Assembly: GCF_932526225.1 (NCBI RefSeq)
Contig: NC_064047.1
Span: 13,466,460 to 13,530,459 of the forward strand
DNA length: 64,000 nt
Direction: 5' to 3'
Source of the DNA: Nematostella vectensis
Lineage: Eukaryota > Cnidaria > Anthozoa > Actiniaria > Edwardsiidae
Made by a program: the position numbers and the translations under genes. How positions within the stretch are numbered: position 1 is the first letter of the stretch; each line of letters starts with the position of its first letter. The notes under the pieces were generated by a model. The model had not been told where the DNA came from. It worked only from the letters and a program-made list of their open reading frames with translations, and searched no databases. Of the stretch, positions 45,001-53,825 are shown piece after piece.

Positions 45001-46863
45001 GTATTTGGTGATCGGTCCCTTGATGAAATTCCCAACAGCCGGCTCAGGAACCTCAAAGAGAAGACCCTCCGTTACAAGTTCCGCATGGTCCACATCCCTG
45101 GAGCAAGACACAAAGCTGCGGATGCCATCTCACGCCACCCAACGGGCTCAACAACCCCTGAAATGATGACGCTGCCTGACGACATAGCTACCATCGATGC
45201 CTCCAACAGCCCTCACCCAGCCAACGCTGCCCTCGCAAGCCTTCGCACTAGGGAGCCACCAGAAGAATCCTGCTCCTACGGGATCGACAAAGAGCTGGTA
45301 TCCTCAGCCACATCCACCCTCAACACCATGGCCGTTACCTGGGAGACGGTGAAACTAGAAACCACCAGCGACCAAAATCTCCACTCCCTGACCGCCATCA
45401 TTGAGTCCGGCTTCCCAGAAGCGCAGCACGACCTCGCCCCAGCACTCCAAGAATACCACAGATTCCGGCACGATCTCCACACCATCGATGGAGTCATCCT
45501 TTACAAGGATCGCATCGTCATTCCCCCAACCCTACGAGAGGTGATACTGAAAGCACTCCACTCTGCACACCAAGGCGTGACATCCATGACTGCCCGCGCC
45601 GAGTCATCAGTCTTTTGGCCAGGAATCACACCTGCCATTGTCGCCTTACGGGAACGATGCTCCTACTGTAACCGCATAACACCTTCACAGCCAAGCGCCC
45701 CACCCTACCCACCAATACTGCCAGCCTACCCATTCCAATGCATCTGTGCTGACTTCTTCCACTACAAAGGCAGCACTTACCTGGTAGCAGTGGACAGATA
45801 CTCTAACTGGCCAATCGTCGAAAAGGCTCGTGATGGCTCCGCCGGCCTAGTAGAATGTCTGAGGCGCACCTTCTGCACCTTTGGCATCCCTGATGAGTGC
45901 GCAAGTGACGGTGGACCAGAATTTGTCGCCAATCCTACACAGCAGTTCCTCAAGGAGTGGGGAGTCCACCACCGCCTATCCTCAGTAGCGTTTCCCCACT
46001 CCAACAGTAGAGCTGAAATAGGAGTGAAAACCGTCAAGCGGCTCATCACCAACAACACCGGCCCACATGGTGAACTCAACACCAATGCCTTCCAACAAGC
46101 GATACTTCAATACCGCAACACCCCAGACCCAAGCACCAAGCTGTCACCAGCACAATGCATATTCGGCAGACCAATCAAGGATTCAATCCCGATCCTCCCA
46201 GGGCACTATATCCCACACCCCACTTGGCGGGACACCCTTGCCCTCAGAGAAGAAGCTTTAAGGAACAGACACATGAGAGCAGCAGAGAGATGGTCACAAC
46301 ATACAAAGAGACTTCCCCCTCTTGCCATAGGACACCACGTGAGGATCCAGAACCAGACAGGCCCCAATCCAACACGATGGGACAAGACAGGCATTGTCAT
46401 TGAGGTACGGCAATTTGACCAATACGTTGTGCGTGTCGACGGCTCCGGAAGGATAACCCTCCGTAACCGGAAATTCCTACGGAAATACATCCCTGTCCAA
46501 GCACCACAGCCACCACGGATACTCAACGATGACCTCAAATTCATCAGCCGAGCAACCCAAGCAAGACCGAAAGAAAGCCTAACCAAACTCCCAAAAGGCA
46601 CAGCAACAACAAGCCCCACTGGAATTTCCGTGGAAACACCCACACGACCTAGCCCCCCGCTCACGAGAGACACTGGGCCAGGAACTGGGACAACAGGCAG
46701 TGATACACCAACCAGACCACCAGAAACTGAGCCAGGATCAGCGGAAGCATCCGAACCAGTAAGCCCAGCCAAACCACCATCCAACCCCCCACTCGAGAAG
46801 AAGATACCCTTAGCCCTGAGGAGGCTACAGGACTACAACAAGAAAGGACTACTTGAACAATGA
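42037..46863 (+). CDS. gag-pol polyprotein of the LTR retrotransposon (1608 aa)
   Basis: A single intact frame. It opens with a C2H2-like finger (CPFPGC near residue 6, H...H near 30-34). The gag core runs to about residue 240, then two CCHC-type knuckles (CNYCGKQGH near 268, CQLCGRANHVAIMC near 296). The aspartic protease motif is ADTGCQS near 410. Reverse transcriptase spans about 600-860 with CIDDTLLWEDD near 755 (the usual YxDD Tyr is Cys-Ile). RNase H has ATDWSKTGIGFW near 900. The integrase zinc finger is HSAHQG...CSYC near 1175-1211, and its catalytic Asp/Asp/Glu lie near 1237, 1290 and 1327 (ADFFHY, SDGGPEF, SNSRAEIG). The C-terminal tail is Pro/Thr-rich. No frameshift is needed between gag and pol. 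Frames on the other strand are shadows. Confidence 0.95.
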   Translation: MPKFKCPFPGCEYETEDVKDELAAVLISVHSNGTHITNQTPSTPNQTAKVEKVRRPTVSSAGTSEEWSYFMTRWQDYVEATKITGKDKTIQLLECCDEHLRKDLTRNAGGSLTNKSTAEVLGAIKKLAVREENAMVARVQLHNMRQDRDEPIRSFCARLRGQASVCKFLITCPNCNTEVNYTENILRDVVTRGLADEEIQLDLLGEKDQEMSLEDALKFIEAKESGKRSAGRLLQTQGAEAIRSQYRNMKQSEHKNRKSSDQHGTGTCNYCGKQGHGVKAPPKIRKQECPAYGTTCQLCGRANHVAIMCQNKDKPLGQSPHHVTDAGKHTENAVFDALCSVNSSSDDHAIHGISLDHHLYDNLSNRWIRSASQPQPYISLTATIQPDDYTALGFHPVTNKPKSAQLPAMADTGCQSCLASLSVIRRFGLNEADLIPVTTRMHAANGTGIPILGAVILRLTGNNQPGLEAKTRQIVYVTNESDRLFLSREACKDLGIISESFPTVGESLYHPTSDSAAISSNKGNTMDTPDNSCTCPRRQMPPPKPTEPPFPATEDNRANLQEWLLDYYKSSTFNTCEHQQLPLMDGIPMRLMVDPEAEPVAHHTPIPVPLHWQEEVKAGLDQDVALGVLEPVPVGEPVTWCHRMVVCAKKNGKPRRTVDFQSLNLHATRETHHTQSPFHQARSIPYNTKKTVFDCWNGYHSVPLHQDDRHLTTFITPWGRYRYKTAPQGYIASGDGYSRRFDEIVSHVPNKTKCIDDTLLWEDDINSSFHQAVNWLDLCGRHGITLNPDKFVFAADIVEFAGFEITRNSVRPCQKYLDAIRKFPTPVNVTDMRSWFGLINQVSYAFAATERMLPFRASLKPGTQFTWTKELDQLFEESKSIIIREIEDGVCIFDKSKPTCLATDWSKTGIGFWLLQKHCKCPSTAPFCCRSGWKVTLVGSRFTHAAESRYAPIEGEALAVADALDKARFFVLGCSNLIVAVDHKPLLKVFGDRSLDEIPNSRLRNLKEKTLRYKFRMVHIPGARHKAADAISRHPTGSTTPEMMTLPDDIATIDASNSPHPANAALASLRTREPPEESCSYGIDKELVSSATSTLNTMAVTWETVKLETTSDQNLHSLTAIIESGFPEAQHDLAPALQEYHRFRHDLHTIDGVILYKDRIVIPPTLREVILKALHSAHQGVTSMTARAESSVFWPGITPAIVALRERCSYCNRITPSQPSAPPYPPILPAYPFQCICADFFHYKGSTYLVAVDRYSNWPIVEKARDGSAGLVECLRRTFCTFGIPDECASDGGPEFVANPTQQFLKEWGVHHRLSSVAFPHSNSRAEIGVKTVKRLITNNTGPHGELNTNAFQQAILQYRNTPDPSTKLSPAQCIFGRPIKDSIPILPGHYIPHPTWRDTLALREEALRNRHMRAAERWSQHTKRLPPLAIGHHVRIQNQTGPNPTRWDKTGIVIEVRQFDQYVVRVDGSGRITLRNRKFLRKYIPVQAPQPPRILNDDLKFISRATQARPKESLTKLPKGTATTSPTGISVETPTRPSPPLTRDTGPGTGTTGSDTPTRPPETEPGSAEASEPVSPAKPPSNPPLEKKIPLALRRLQDYNKKGLLEQ

Positions 46864-46954
46864 ACACAAACATTAGTCAAAAGGACACATTGTTATATTG
46901 TTATGTTATATATCAGTATTTATCATCCCCACCATGCAGGAACACTAAATACTT

Positions 46955-46963
46955 GGGGGGAGA
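46955..46963 (+). promoter_or_regulatory. polypurine tract
   Basis: GGGGGGAGA lies immediately before the 3' LTR, the expected plus-strand primer site. It independently confirms the LTR start at 46964. Confidence 0.85.
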
Positions 46964-47095
46964 TAGAGCATTGTTTGGATTCCCTGTGGAAGGACTGGGA
47001 CTAGCCCGGTCAGAACTCATTGTAGTTCTTTATCATTCCGTTCGTTCATGTAATAAAACATCATTGCAAACAGGAAAAAGAAGCACTCTTATCTA
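46964..47095 (+). repeat. 3' LTR, 132 bp
   Basis: Identical to the 5' LTR by eye. It is followed directly by GTGAT and then the RPL24 3' splice site. Confidence 0.95.
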
Positions 47096-47109
47096 GTGAT
47101 TGCTCACAG

Positions 47110-47152
47110 GGCAGCTAAAGAGAAGCAGAGAGCAAAGGCAGATACAAAGAAG
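47110..47152 (+). CDS. RPL24: ribosomal protein L24, following exon
   Basis: Acceptor TGCTCACAG, donor AAG|GTAACT. It completes the split Arg codon of the previous exon and encodes AAKEKQRAKADTKK, the basic linker after QREQAIR in L24. Exon size, phase and sequence all agree. The retrotransposon ends 14 nt upstream, so the branch site and polypyrimidine tract are now over 5 kb away. Confidence 0.85.
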
Positions 47153-47585
47153 GTAACTACAGGGGTCATTTGTGTCACATGTGCTATGTACCCCTTGTAT
47201 ACACCATGTGCCCACACCCTAATCTGTGTACCCTGTATACCCCACCCAGTTATGCACCCTTCACGCCCACCCCACGATGTGTACCCTCTATACACCTATT
47301 TCAAATGTGTTGTAACCTGCGGTGGTTCATGGGAAACGCATAGATGACTGAATATTGTATCTGAAAGCCATGTGAGTTTTCATGATAAAGTAAACAAGAT
47401 ATCTACATCTTTTGAAACCTCAATTTTTATTTTATTTATGTTTCTTTGCATATTTACTTGATACCCAGAAAGCACTGTGGGTTACAATACACAGATTCTC
47501 CTAGTGCAACCTTATTTGAAATAGGTGTACACCACCCAGCTTTACACCCTTCATAAACCCGACAATATGTACCTTGTAGACTTCC
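47153..47585. other. RPL24 last intron fragment, no gene seen
   Basis: Contains degenerate TACACC/GTGTACCC repeats that grade into the array that follows. No final L24 exon (basic tail ending GGKR-like) is visible. Confidence 0.5.
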
Positions 47586-48297
47586 ACAACTTTGCACCCT
47601 TTGCCCACACCCAAATCTGTCTACTTTGTATACACCCCATAGCTTTGCACCCTTGGTACACACCCAAATCTGTGTACCCTGTATACACCCCATAGCTTTA
47701 CACCCTTGGTACACACCCAAATCTGTCTACCCTGTATACATCCCATAGCTTTGCACCCTTGGTACACACCCAAATCTGTCTACCCTGTATACACCCCATA
47801 GCTTTGCACCCTTGGTACACACCCAAATCTGTGTACCCAGTATACACCCCATAGCTTTGCACCCTTGGTACACACCCAAATCTGTGTACACAGTATACAC
47901 CCCATAGCTTTGCACCATTGGTACACACCCAAATCTGTCTACCCTGTATACACCCCATAGCTTTGCACCCTTGGTACACACCCAAATCTGTCTACCCAGT
48001 ATATACCCCATAGCTGTGCACCCTTGGTACACACCCAAATCTGTCTACTCTGTATACACCCCATAGCTTTGCACCCTCGATACACACCCAAATCTGTCTA
48101 CTCTGTATACACCCCATAGCTTTGCACCATTGGTACACACCCAAATCTGTCTACGCTGTATACACCCCATAGCTTTGCACCCTTGGTACACACCCAAATC
48201 TGTCTACCCTGTATACACCCCATAGCTTTGCACCCTTGGTACACACCCAAATCTGTGTACCCTGTATACACCCAATAGCTTTGCACCCTTGGTACAC
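47586..48297. repeat. 53-bp minisatellite (TTTGCACCCTTGGTACACAC)
   Basis: About 13 units also containing CCCAAATCTGTCTACCCTGT and CCCATAGC. The Gly/Tyr/Cys-rich minus-strand open frames are repeat artefacts. The array ends at the A/B junction. Confidence 0.95.
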
Positions 48298-48960
48298 ACC
48301 ACCTCCTTTTCCCTCTACATTCCAAATCCCCTTCCATTACCTCTACATTCCAACTCCCCTTCCCTCTACATTCTACCTCCCCTTCCCTTCCCTCTACATC
48401 CCACCTCCCCCTCACCAAGCCTCACACTAAACCCCCTCCCCCTCACCAAGCCTCACACTTAACCCCCTCCCCCTTACCAAGCATCACACTTTACCCCCTC
48501 ACCAAGCCTACACTTCACCCCCTCCCCCTCACCAAGCCTCACACTTCACCCCCTCCCCCTCACCAAGCCTCACACTTCACCCCCTCCCCCTCACCAAGCC
48601 TTACACTTCACCCCCTCCTCCTCACCAAGCCTAACACTTCACCCCCTTTCCCTCACCAAGCCTCACACTTCGAACCCCTTCCCCTCACCAAGCCTCACAC
48701 TAAACCCCCTCCCCCTCACCAAGCCTCACACTTAACCCCCTCCCCCTTACCAAGCATCACACTTCACCCCCTCCCCTTCACCAAGCATCACACTTCACCC
48801 CCTCCCCCTTACCAAACCTCACACTTCACCCCTTCTCTCTCACCAAGCATAACATTTCACCCCCTCCCCCTTACCAAGCCTCACACTTCACCCCCTCCTC
48901 CTCACCAAGCCTAACACTTCACCTTCTCCCCCCCTCACCAAGCCACACACCTCCCCGGCC
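48298..48960. repeat. C-rich minisatellites, copy B
   Basis: Shortened counterpart of 12933-14310: a few CCCTCTACATTCC units, then about 18 CACCAAGCCTCACACTTCAC units. Confidence 0.92.
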
Positions 48961-49325
48961 CTCCCCCCTCACCAAGCCTTTCATTTCATCCCCTCCCCCT
49001 GCCTCGCTCTGCCTTTGCCTCCCCTTCCCCAGCGTTGCAATTCATTTCCCTCTCCCTGACCTTAACCCACCAGCCTACCCCATTTTTCCAAAGCCCCGTC
49101 ATTCCTTCCCTCTAATCTTCCAATTTTCCACACGTCAATGGCTATGGTTGCACTACTTACAGCCCTGCCATTCCTTCCCTTTTATCTCCCAAAGCCCTGC
49201 CATTCCTTTCCTCTGATCTTCCAAAGCCCCGCCTTTCCTTCCCTCTGATCTTCCAAAGCCCCGCCATTCCTTCCCTCTGATCTTCCAATTTTCCACACGT
49301 CAATGGCTATGGAGGCACTACTTAC

Positions 49326-49573
49326 CGTGCTCCCTAGTTTAGGCCTGATCCGACTTTGCAGGGGGTCATAAACACAATTTTCTCCTTTGTTCCTGCAAGA
49401 CGTCATATTACTACTCAGTGTTGGACCATCGTACCACTCGATGTTGAAGGAGACGTTACTCCAAAGAGGAAAGGTGAAGTTGCACACCATGAATAGGTCC
49501 CTGTCGCAGGTAGTCAAGGGCTCCACCTTTGGCTTGGGGACCAGAAAACTCGGGAAAACGGCTTTCACGTCAG
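49326..49573 (-). CDS. VWDE-like region exon (exon 3, copy B)
   Basis: 248 bp with the same acceptor (TATCACAG) and donor (GTAAGT) as copy A. It reads TTCDRDLF where A reads TTGDRDLF, adding a cysteine. The next exon is absent downstream. Confidence 0.8.
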
Positions 49574-51552
49574 CTGTGATAATAGTACAAATACAATAGA
49601 ACTCCGTTACTCTGAGAGAAAGAGAAATCAGTTCGAATTATTAGCCGAGGCTCTAGGTAAAGGAGCTTACATGGAAATATATTTGCTGTTCAATTTTTTT
49701 TATTGAAATCACGAACAAGTTATCGGTACCCTTATATGGGTCAAGGAAACCATCTAAAAAAAAAGACTGGCAACCGGAATAAGAAAAAAAAAGATATAGA
49801 AAGGAAATGTAGAGGAAATGCGGTTTGTGGAAACGATCAAAATAATGTGAGCGGAGAATTATTTCGGTTTGGAATTTGGATCATTAATTAAGATAATCCA
49901 AGAGAAATCGAGCTCACGAAAAATTAACCGCCTCGATTAAGTGGGGTTTTATTGTAATATACCAGTACTTCAATAAGATGTGTAGTACACATATAAAGGG
50001 AAAACTATCTTCCCAAATTTAAAAACTGGAATTCGACTCTCGGTGTATTGTATTCATTGTTCTGGTAAGACCACGACAGCTTGGGCTTTTTGTTTCTACT
50101 CAAATTTAAAAAAATATATATACAAGGTTAAGACAAGTCGGGGCGAGGTTGTGTCCCCCCACCAAATAATATCCACATGTTTTTGTATCGCCCCCCCTCC
50201 CCCCGATAACAGTCACAGTCTGTCACAGCTCTGATATGTCTGGATTGAAGATATGGAATACCTGTGCAATTTGGTCCACTTAAGCCTTCGTCGCAGGGTA
50301 TTCCATCGCCTTGAAAAAAGGATACAGTTTAAAAACCAAAAATGCCTACCAAACATTCCTCAAACGTTTGCTTTTCTACCACTTTGTAGAGATGTGTACA
50401 GTGTTACATAATACACCACTGATATTTACAAACAGAATCACGCAAGCAGCGCAGCCATTCATGGTCACGCACTAAGCAAAGCTGTGCTCGTTGCGTGACC
50501 ATTTATGGTCACTTACAAGCACAGCCATTTATAGTCACGCAACGAGCACAGACATTCATGGTCACTCAACGAGCTTAGCCATTTATCATTACGGAAGGAG
50601 CACAGCCGTTCAAGGTCACAGAACAGGCACATCCATTCATGGTCACGCAACGAGCACAGCCATTCATAGTCACGCAACGAGGACAGCCATTCACGGTCAC
50701 ACAACGAGCACAGCCATTCATGGTCACGCAACGAGCTTAGCCATTCATCATTACGCAAGAAGCACAGCCATTTATGGTCACGCAACAAGTACAGCCATTC
50801 ATAGTCACGCAACGAGGATAGCCATTCATGGTCACACAACGAGCACAGCCATTCATGGTCACACAACGAGCGCAGCCATTCATGGTCACGCAGCGAGCAC
50901 AGTCATAAATGGTCACGCAACGAGCACAGCCATTCATAGTCACGCAACGAGCGCAGCTATTCATGGTCACGCAACGAGCACAGCCATTCATGGTCACGCA
51001 ACAAGAACAGCCATTCATGGTCACACAACGCTTTCCTCGCGTGACCAGCTCCAATAACTGGTGTCCCGAAAACCTACCTGCGCAGTACGCCATTGAGCAC
51101 CCATAAGGAGGTCGAAGATAGTAGACATAGTACCCTCCGCTGCACATCTCCACGCACATGTCAATAGACCGGAAGCAGCCGTTGTTCCTGTTATTGACGT
51201 TAACGCACGCGGTAGTTTCCTTGGTTGCCCCAATCGTTTCTGGGTGGGTCCCCCTCATCCATATCGGCGCTAAGGTTCCACACATGTTCGGCTCGGGTTT
51301 AGTGGTCGGGATCTCGCCGCCGACACTGCTAGTGAACCGATACCATCCGGGCTGAAGGAGGTAGTCGCACAAGGCGGGCTGCGGTCTTTTGTATCTGTAT
51401 TTTGTGCTTCTATGCGGGTCTTTAATCGGGATGTAGTTCGCTGCTGAGCAGGGGTCGGCGGGCCTTGGGCAGCTTCTCCCGTCGGACGTTCCCTTGAAGC
51501 CAGTAAAGGCGTAAAGAACAAGGATACAAGCTGCAAATCTTCCCATTATCAA
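49326..51552 (-). CDS. D8C/EGF gene, truncated copy B (exons 1-3)
   Basis: Exons 51552-51078, 50309-50262 and 49573-49326 match exons 1-3 of copy A with the same splice sites and phases. Exon 1 is fully open here, unlike A. No counterpart of exon 4 onward exists to the left, where the L24 region and a minisatellite lie instead. As assembled it could only make a short secreted D8C protein, so it is a 3'-truncated duplicate or the 5' end of another haplotype. Confidence 0.8.
50262..50309 (-). CDS. 48-bp mini-exon (exon 2, copy B)
   Basis: Encodes DGIPCDEGLSGPNCT, phase 1-1. The splice sites are conserved with copy A. Confidence 0.75.
50440..51030. repeat. 27-bp minisatellite in intron 1, copy B
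   Basis: Counterpart of 15570-16180. Here the minus-strand frame from exon 1 reads straight through the donor into the array (271-codon frame), giving CVTMNGCAR-type nonapeptides. A short inverted segment near 50480-50500 (GCTGTGCTCGTTGCGTGACC) flips one unit. Confidence 0.93.
51078..51552 (-). CDS. signal peptide plus intact D8C exon (exon 1, copy B)
   Basis: Open over its full 158 codons. It encodes MGRFAACILVLYAFTGF, CDYLLQPGWYRFTSSVGG, MCGTLAPIWMRGTHPE, ACVNVNN, CFRSIDMCVEMCSGGYYVYY and PPYGCSMAYCAG. The cysteines match the eight-cysteine D8C fold of uromodulin, GP2, OIT3 and VWDE. This copy shows the ancestral Cys codon that is a stop in copy A. Confidence 0.88.
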
Positions 51553-51655
51553 TTAGCTTTAGCTCAGAGGGAAAAAAAGAAAAGTAAAGTTGAGGGTGGC
51601 GATTTCAAAATCACTTGGGCGCATGCTCAAAATCCGGGCCACTGTGGAAGCGCAA

Positions 51656-51865
51656 AGCAAGACCGCACAGGCCGCGGGCATGTCCTTTAAACCAAGACCG
51701 CACAGGCCGCGGGCATGTCCCTTAAACCAAGACCGCACAGGACGCGGGCATGTCCCTTAAACCAAGACCGCACAGGCCGCGGGCATGTATCTTAAACCTA
51801 GACCGCACAGGCCGCGGGCATGTATCTTAAACCAAGATCGCACAGGCCGCGGGCATGTCCCTTTA
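51656..51865. repeat. 35-bp CpG-rich minisatellite, copy B
   Basis: Six units containing GCACAGGCCGCGGGCATG, at the same place as the eleven-unit array in copy A. Confidence 0.92.
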
Positions 51866-52938
51866 ACCTCGATTTACCAGTTTCTGCTAAAAACCAATAT
51901 GTGGGAAAATATTTCCAAACTATTAACGAATAAAAACTATGCTATATGGCGTGAAGCACACATATAAATAGATGAATCCTCCTTCACAGCAATCACAATA
52001 AAGATACTTCTAGAGATAGAAATATACTCTTCGTGTTTTTGTACCATCCTGAATGGATAGAGTGATTAGGAACCAGGGTCTGGATGTCTTTAGTCAGTTA
52101 AATCTTTTATAATTTGTCGGTAGTCAGGAAGAATTATCGGTCTTTGTCGGTAGTCGGTAAATCTAAATTAGTATTCGCTTTTGTACCAGATTTTATGTAT
52201 AAACTAGATTAAACATTATTTAGGATTGAGTAGTAATTGATAACTTATTGATAATAAATTAATTATGGATTAATAATTGACAGAAAAGTTGATGCAACAT
52301 GAAAAACAGTGCAGATTCTGAAATGACGTATTTTGTAGATTGACGATGGAAGTAAAGAGTAAAAAGACGGGAAATAATGTCTGTAGTCGACAAATATTTT
52401 TTGTCGCTAGTCACTAGTTTTCATGTTTTGTCGGTAGTCGGTTACTCTTCAGGCCGTTTGTCGCCAGTCGGTTAACCCCATCCAGACCATCATGTTATGC
52501 AGAGTTATGCACTGCCTTGCATATTCCTATTATTGCGATATTGTCGTGATACTGTCGACAGTATTATTGTTTCTTTTTTTCTACAAAAAAAGCATGTTTT
52601 TAGTATAGGGTAAAGCCAGTAAGCACTCCATAGTGTTTTATTCCGTGGATTATTACGGGAACATTTGTGGGCATATTATGTTTTTGGGGATCATTCGCGC
52701 GCCGGGGATCATTTGCGGTCCTATACAGACCCGAGTTTGAGATGTGCTCGCTAATAAACAGCGGTTGAGAGAGATTAGAGGGGATCAAAGTGGTTTCTAA
52801 AGACCACATTCTTATCACATCATCTTTAAGTTATGAATAGTAAGAGAAGATTTGAGATATTTGCGCCTTTTTGGTTTGTACTTATACTGTACATCTGCTT
52901 CAAAACACTCTCTTATGATGCTGAATGGATCATAAAGA
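51866..52938. other. 5' flank of D8C gene copy B, no gene seen
   Basis: Close match of 17191-18245, including the GTCGGTAGTCGG repeats and the lone transposon-end-like stretch near 52690. Confidence 0.5.
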
Positions 52939-53825
52939 TCTTTTAGATACGAGTTAAGACATAATACGAATAGCATAGGGACTTTTAGATACGAGCTAAG
53001 ACATAACACGAATAGCATAGGGACTTTTAGATACGAGCTTAAAGACATAACACGAATAGCATAGGGACTTTTAGATACGAGCCAAGACATAAAACGAATA
53101 GCATAGGGACTTTTAGATACGAGCTAAGACATAACACGAATAGCATAGGGACTTTTAGATACGAGCCAAGACATAACACGAATAGCATAGGGGCTTTTAG
53201 ATACGAGCTACGACATAACACGAATAGCATAGGGACTTTTAGATACGAGCTAAGACATAACACGAAGAGCATAGGGACTTTTAGATACGAACTAAGACAT
53301 AAGACGAATAGCATAGGGACTTTTAGATACGGGCTAAGACATAACACGAAGAGCATAGGGACTTTTAGATACGGGCTAAGACATAACACGAATAGCATAG
53401 GGACTTTTAGATACGAGCCAAGACATAACACGAATAGCATAGGGACTTTTAGATACGAGCTAAGACATAACACGAATAGCATAGGGACTTTTAGATACGA
53501 GCTAAGACATAACACGAATAGTATAGGGACTTTTAGATACGAGCTAAGACATAAAACGAATAGCATAGTGACTTTTAGATACGAGCTAAGACATAAAACG
53601 AATAGTATAGGGACTTTGAGATACGAGCTAAGACATAACACGAATAGCATAGGGACTTTTAGATACTAGCTAAGACATAACACGAATAGCATAGGGACTT
53701 TTAGATACTAGCTAAGACATAACACGAATAGCATAGGGACTTTTTGATACGAGCTAAGACATAACACGAATAGCATAGGGACTTTTAGATACGAGCTAAG
53801 ACATAACACGAATAGCATAGGGACT
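52939..53825. repeat. 42-bp satellite array, copy B (about 21 monomers)
   Basis: Same monomer and same left-edge irregularities (GAGTTAAGAC first unit; a 43-bp unit GAGCTTAAAGAC) and same right edge (GGGACTTGGAA) as 18246-27325, but one tenth the length. Confidence 0.97.

Larger units (their letters stand above)
41717..47100 (+). mobile_element. full-length Ty3/Gypsy-like LTR retrotransposon with target duplication
   Basis: The element is 41722-47095, bounded by two identical 132-bp LTRs and a 5-bp target duplication GTGAT (41717-41721, 47096-47100). It has one uninterrupted gag-pol frame, a polypurine tract, and a primer site complementary to its own LTR. The domain order protease, reverse transcriptase, RNase H, integrase is that of Ty3/Gypsy. 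Identical LTRs and an open frame mean a recent insertion, possibly still active. It lies in sense orientation in the last visible RPL24 intron. Confidence 0.95.

Noticed and set aside
46206-46784. 192-residue minus-strand frame in the retrotransposon
   Set aside because: Antisense of the Pro/Thr-rich C-terminal tail of the polyprotein.
47454-48418. Gly/Tyr/Cys-rich minus-strand frames
   Set aside because: Products of the 53-bp minisatellite; no fixed frame, since 53 is not a multiple of three.
50491-51057. 188-residue plus-strand Thr/His/Ala-rich frame
   Set aside because: Plus-strand reading of the 27-bp minisatellite in intron 1.
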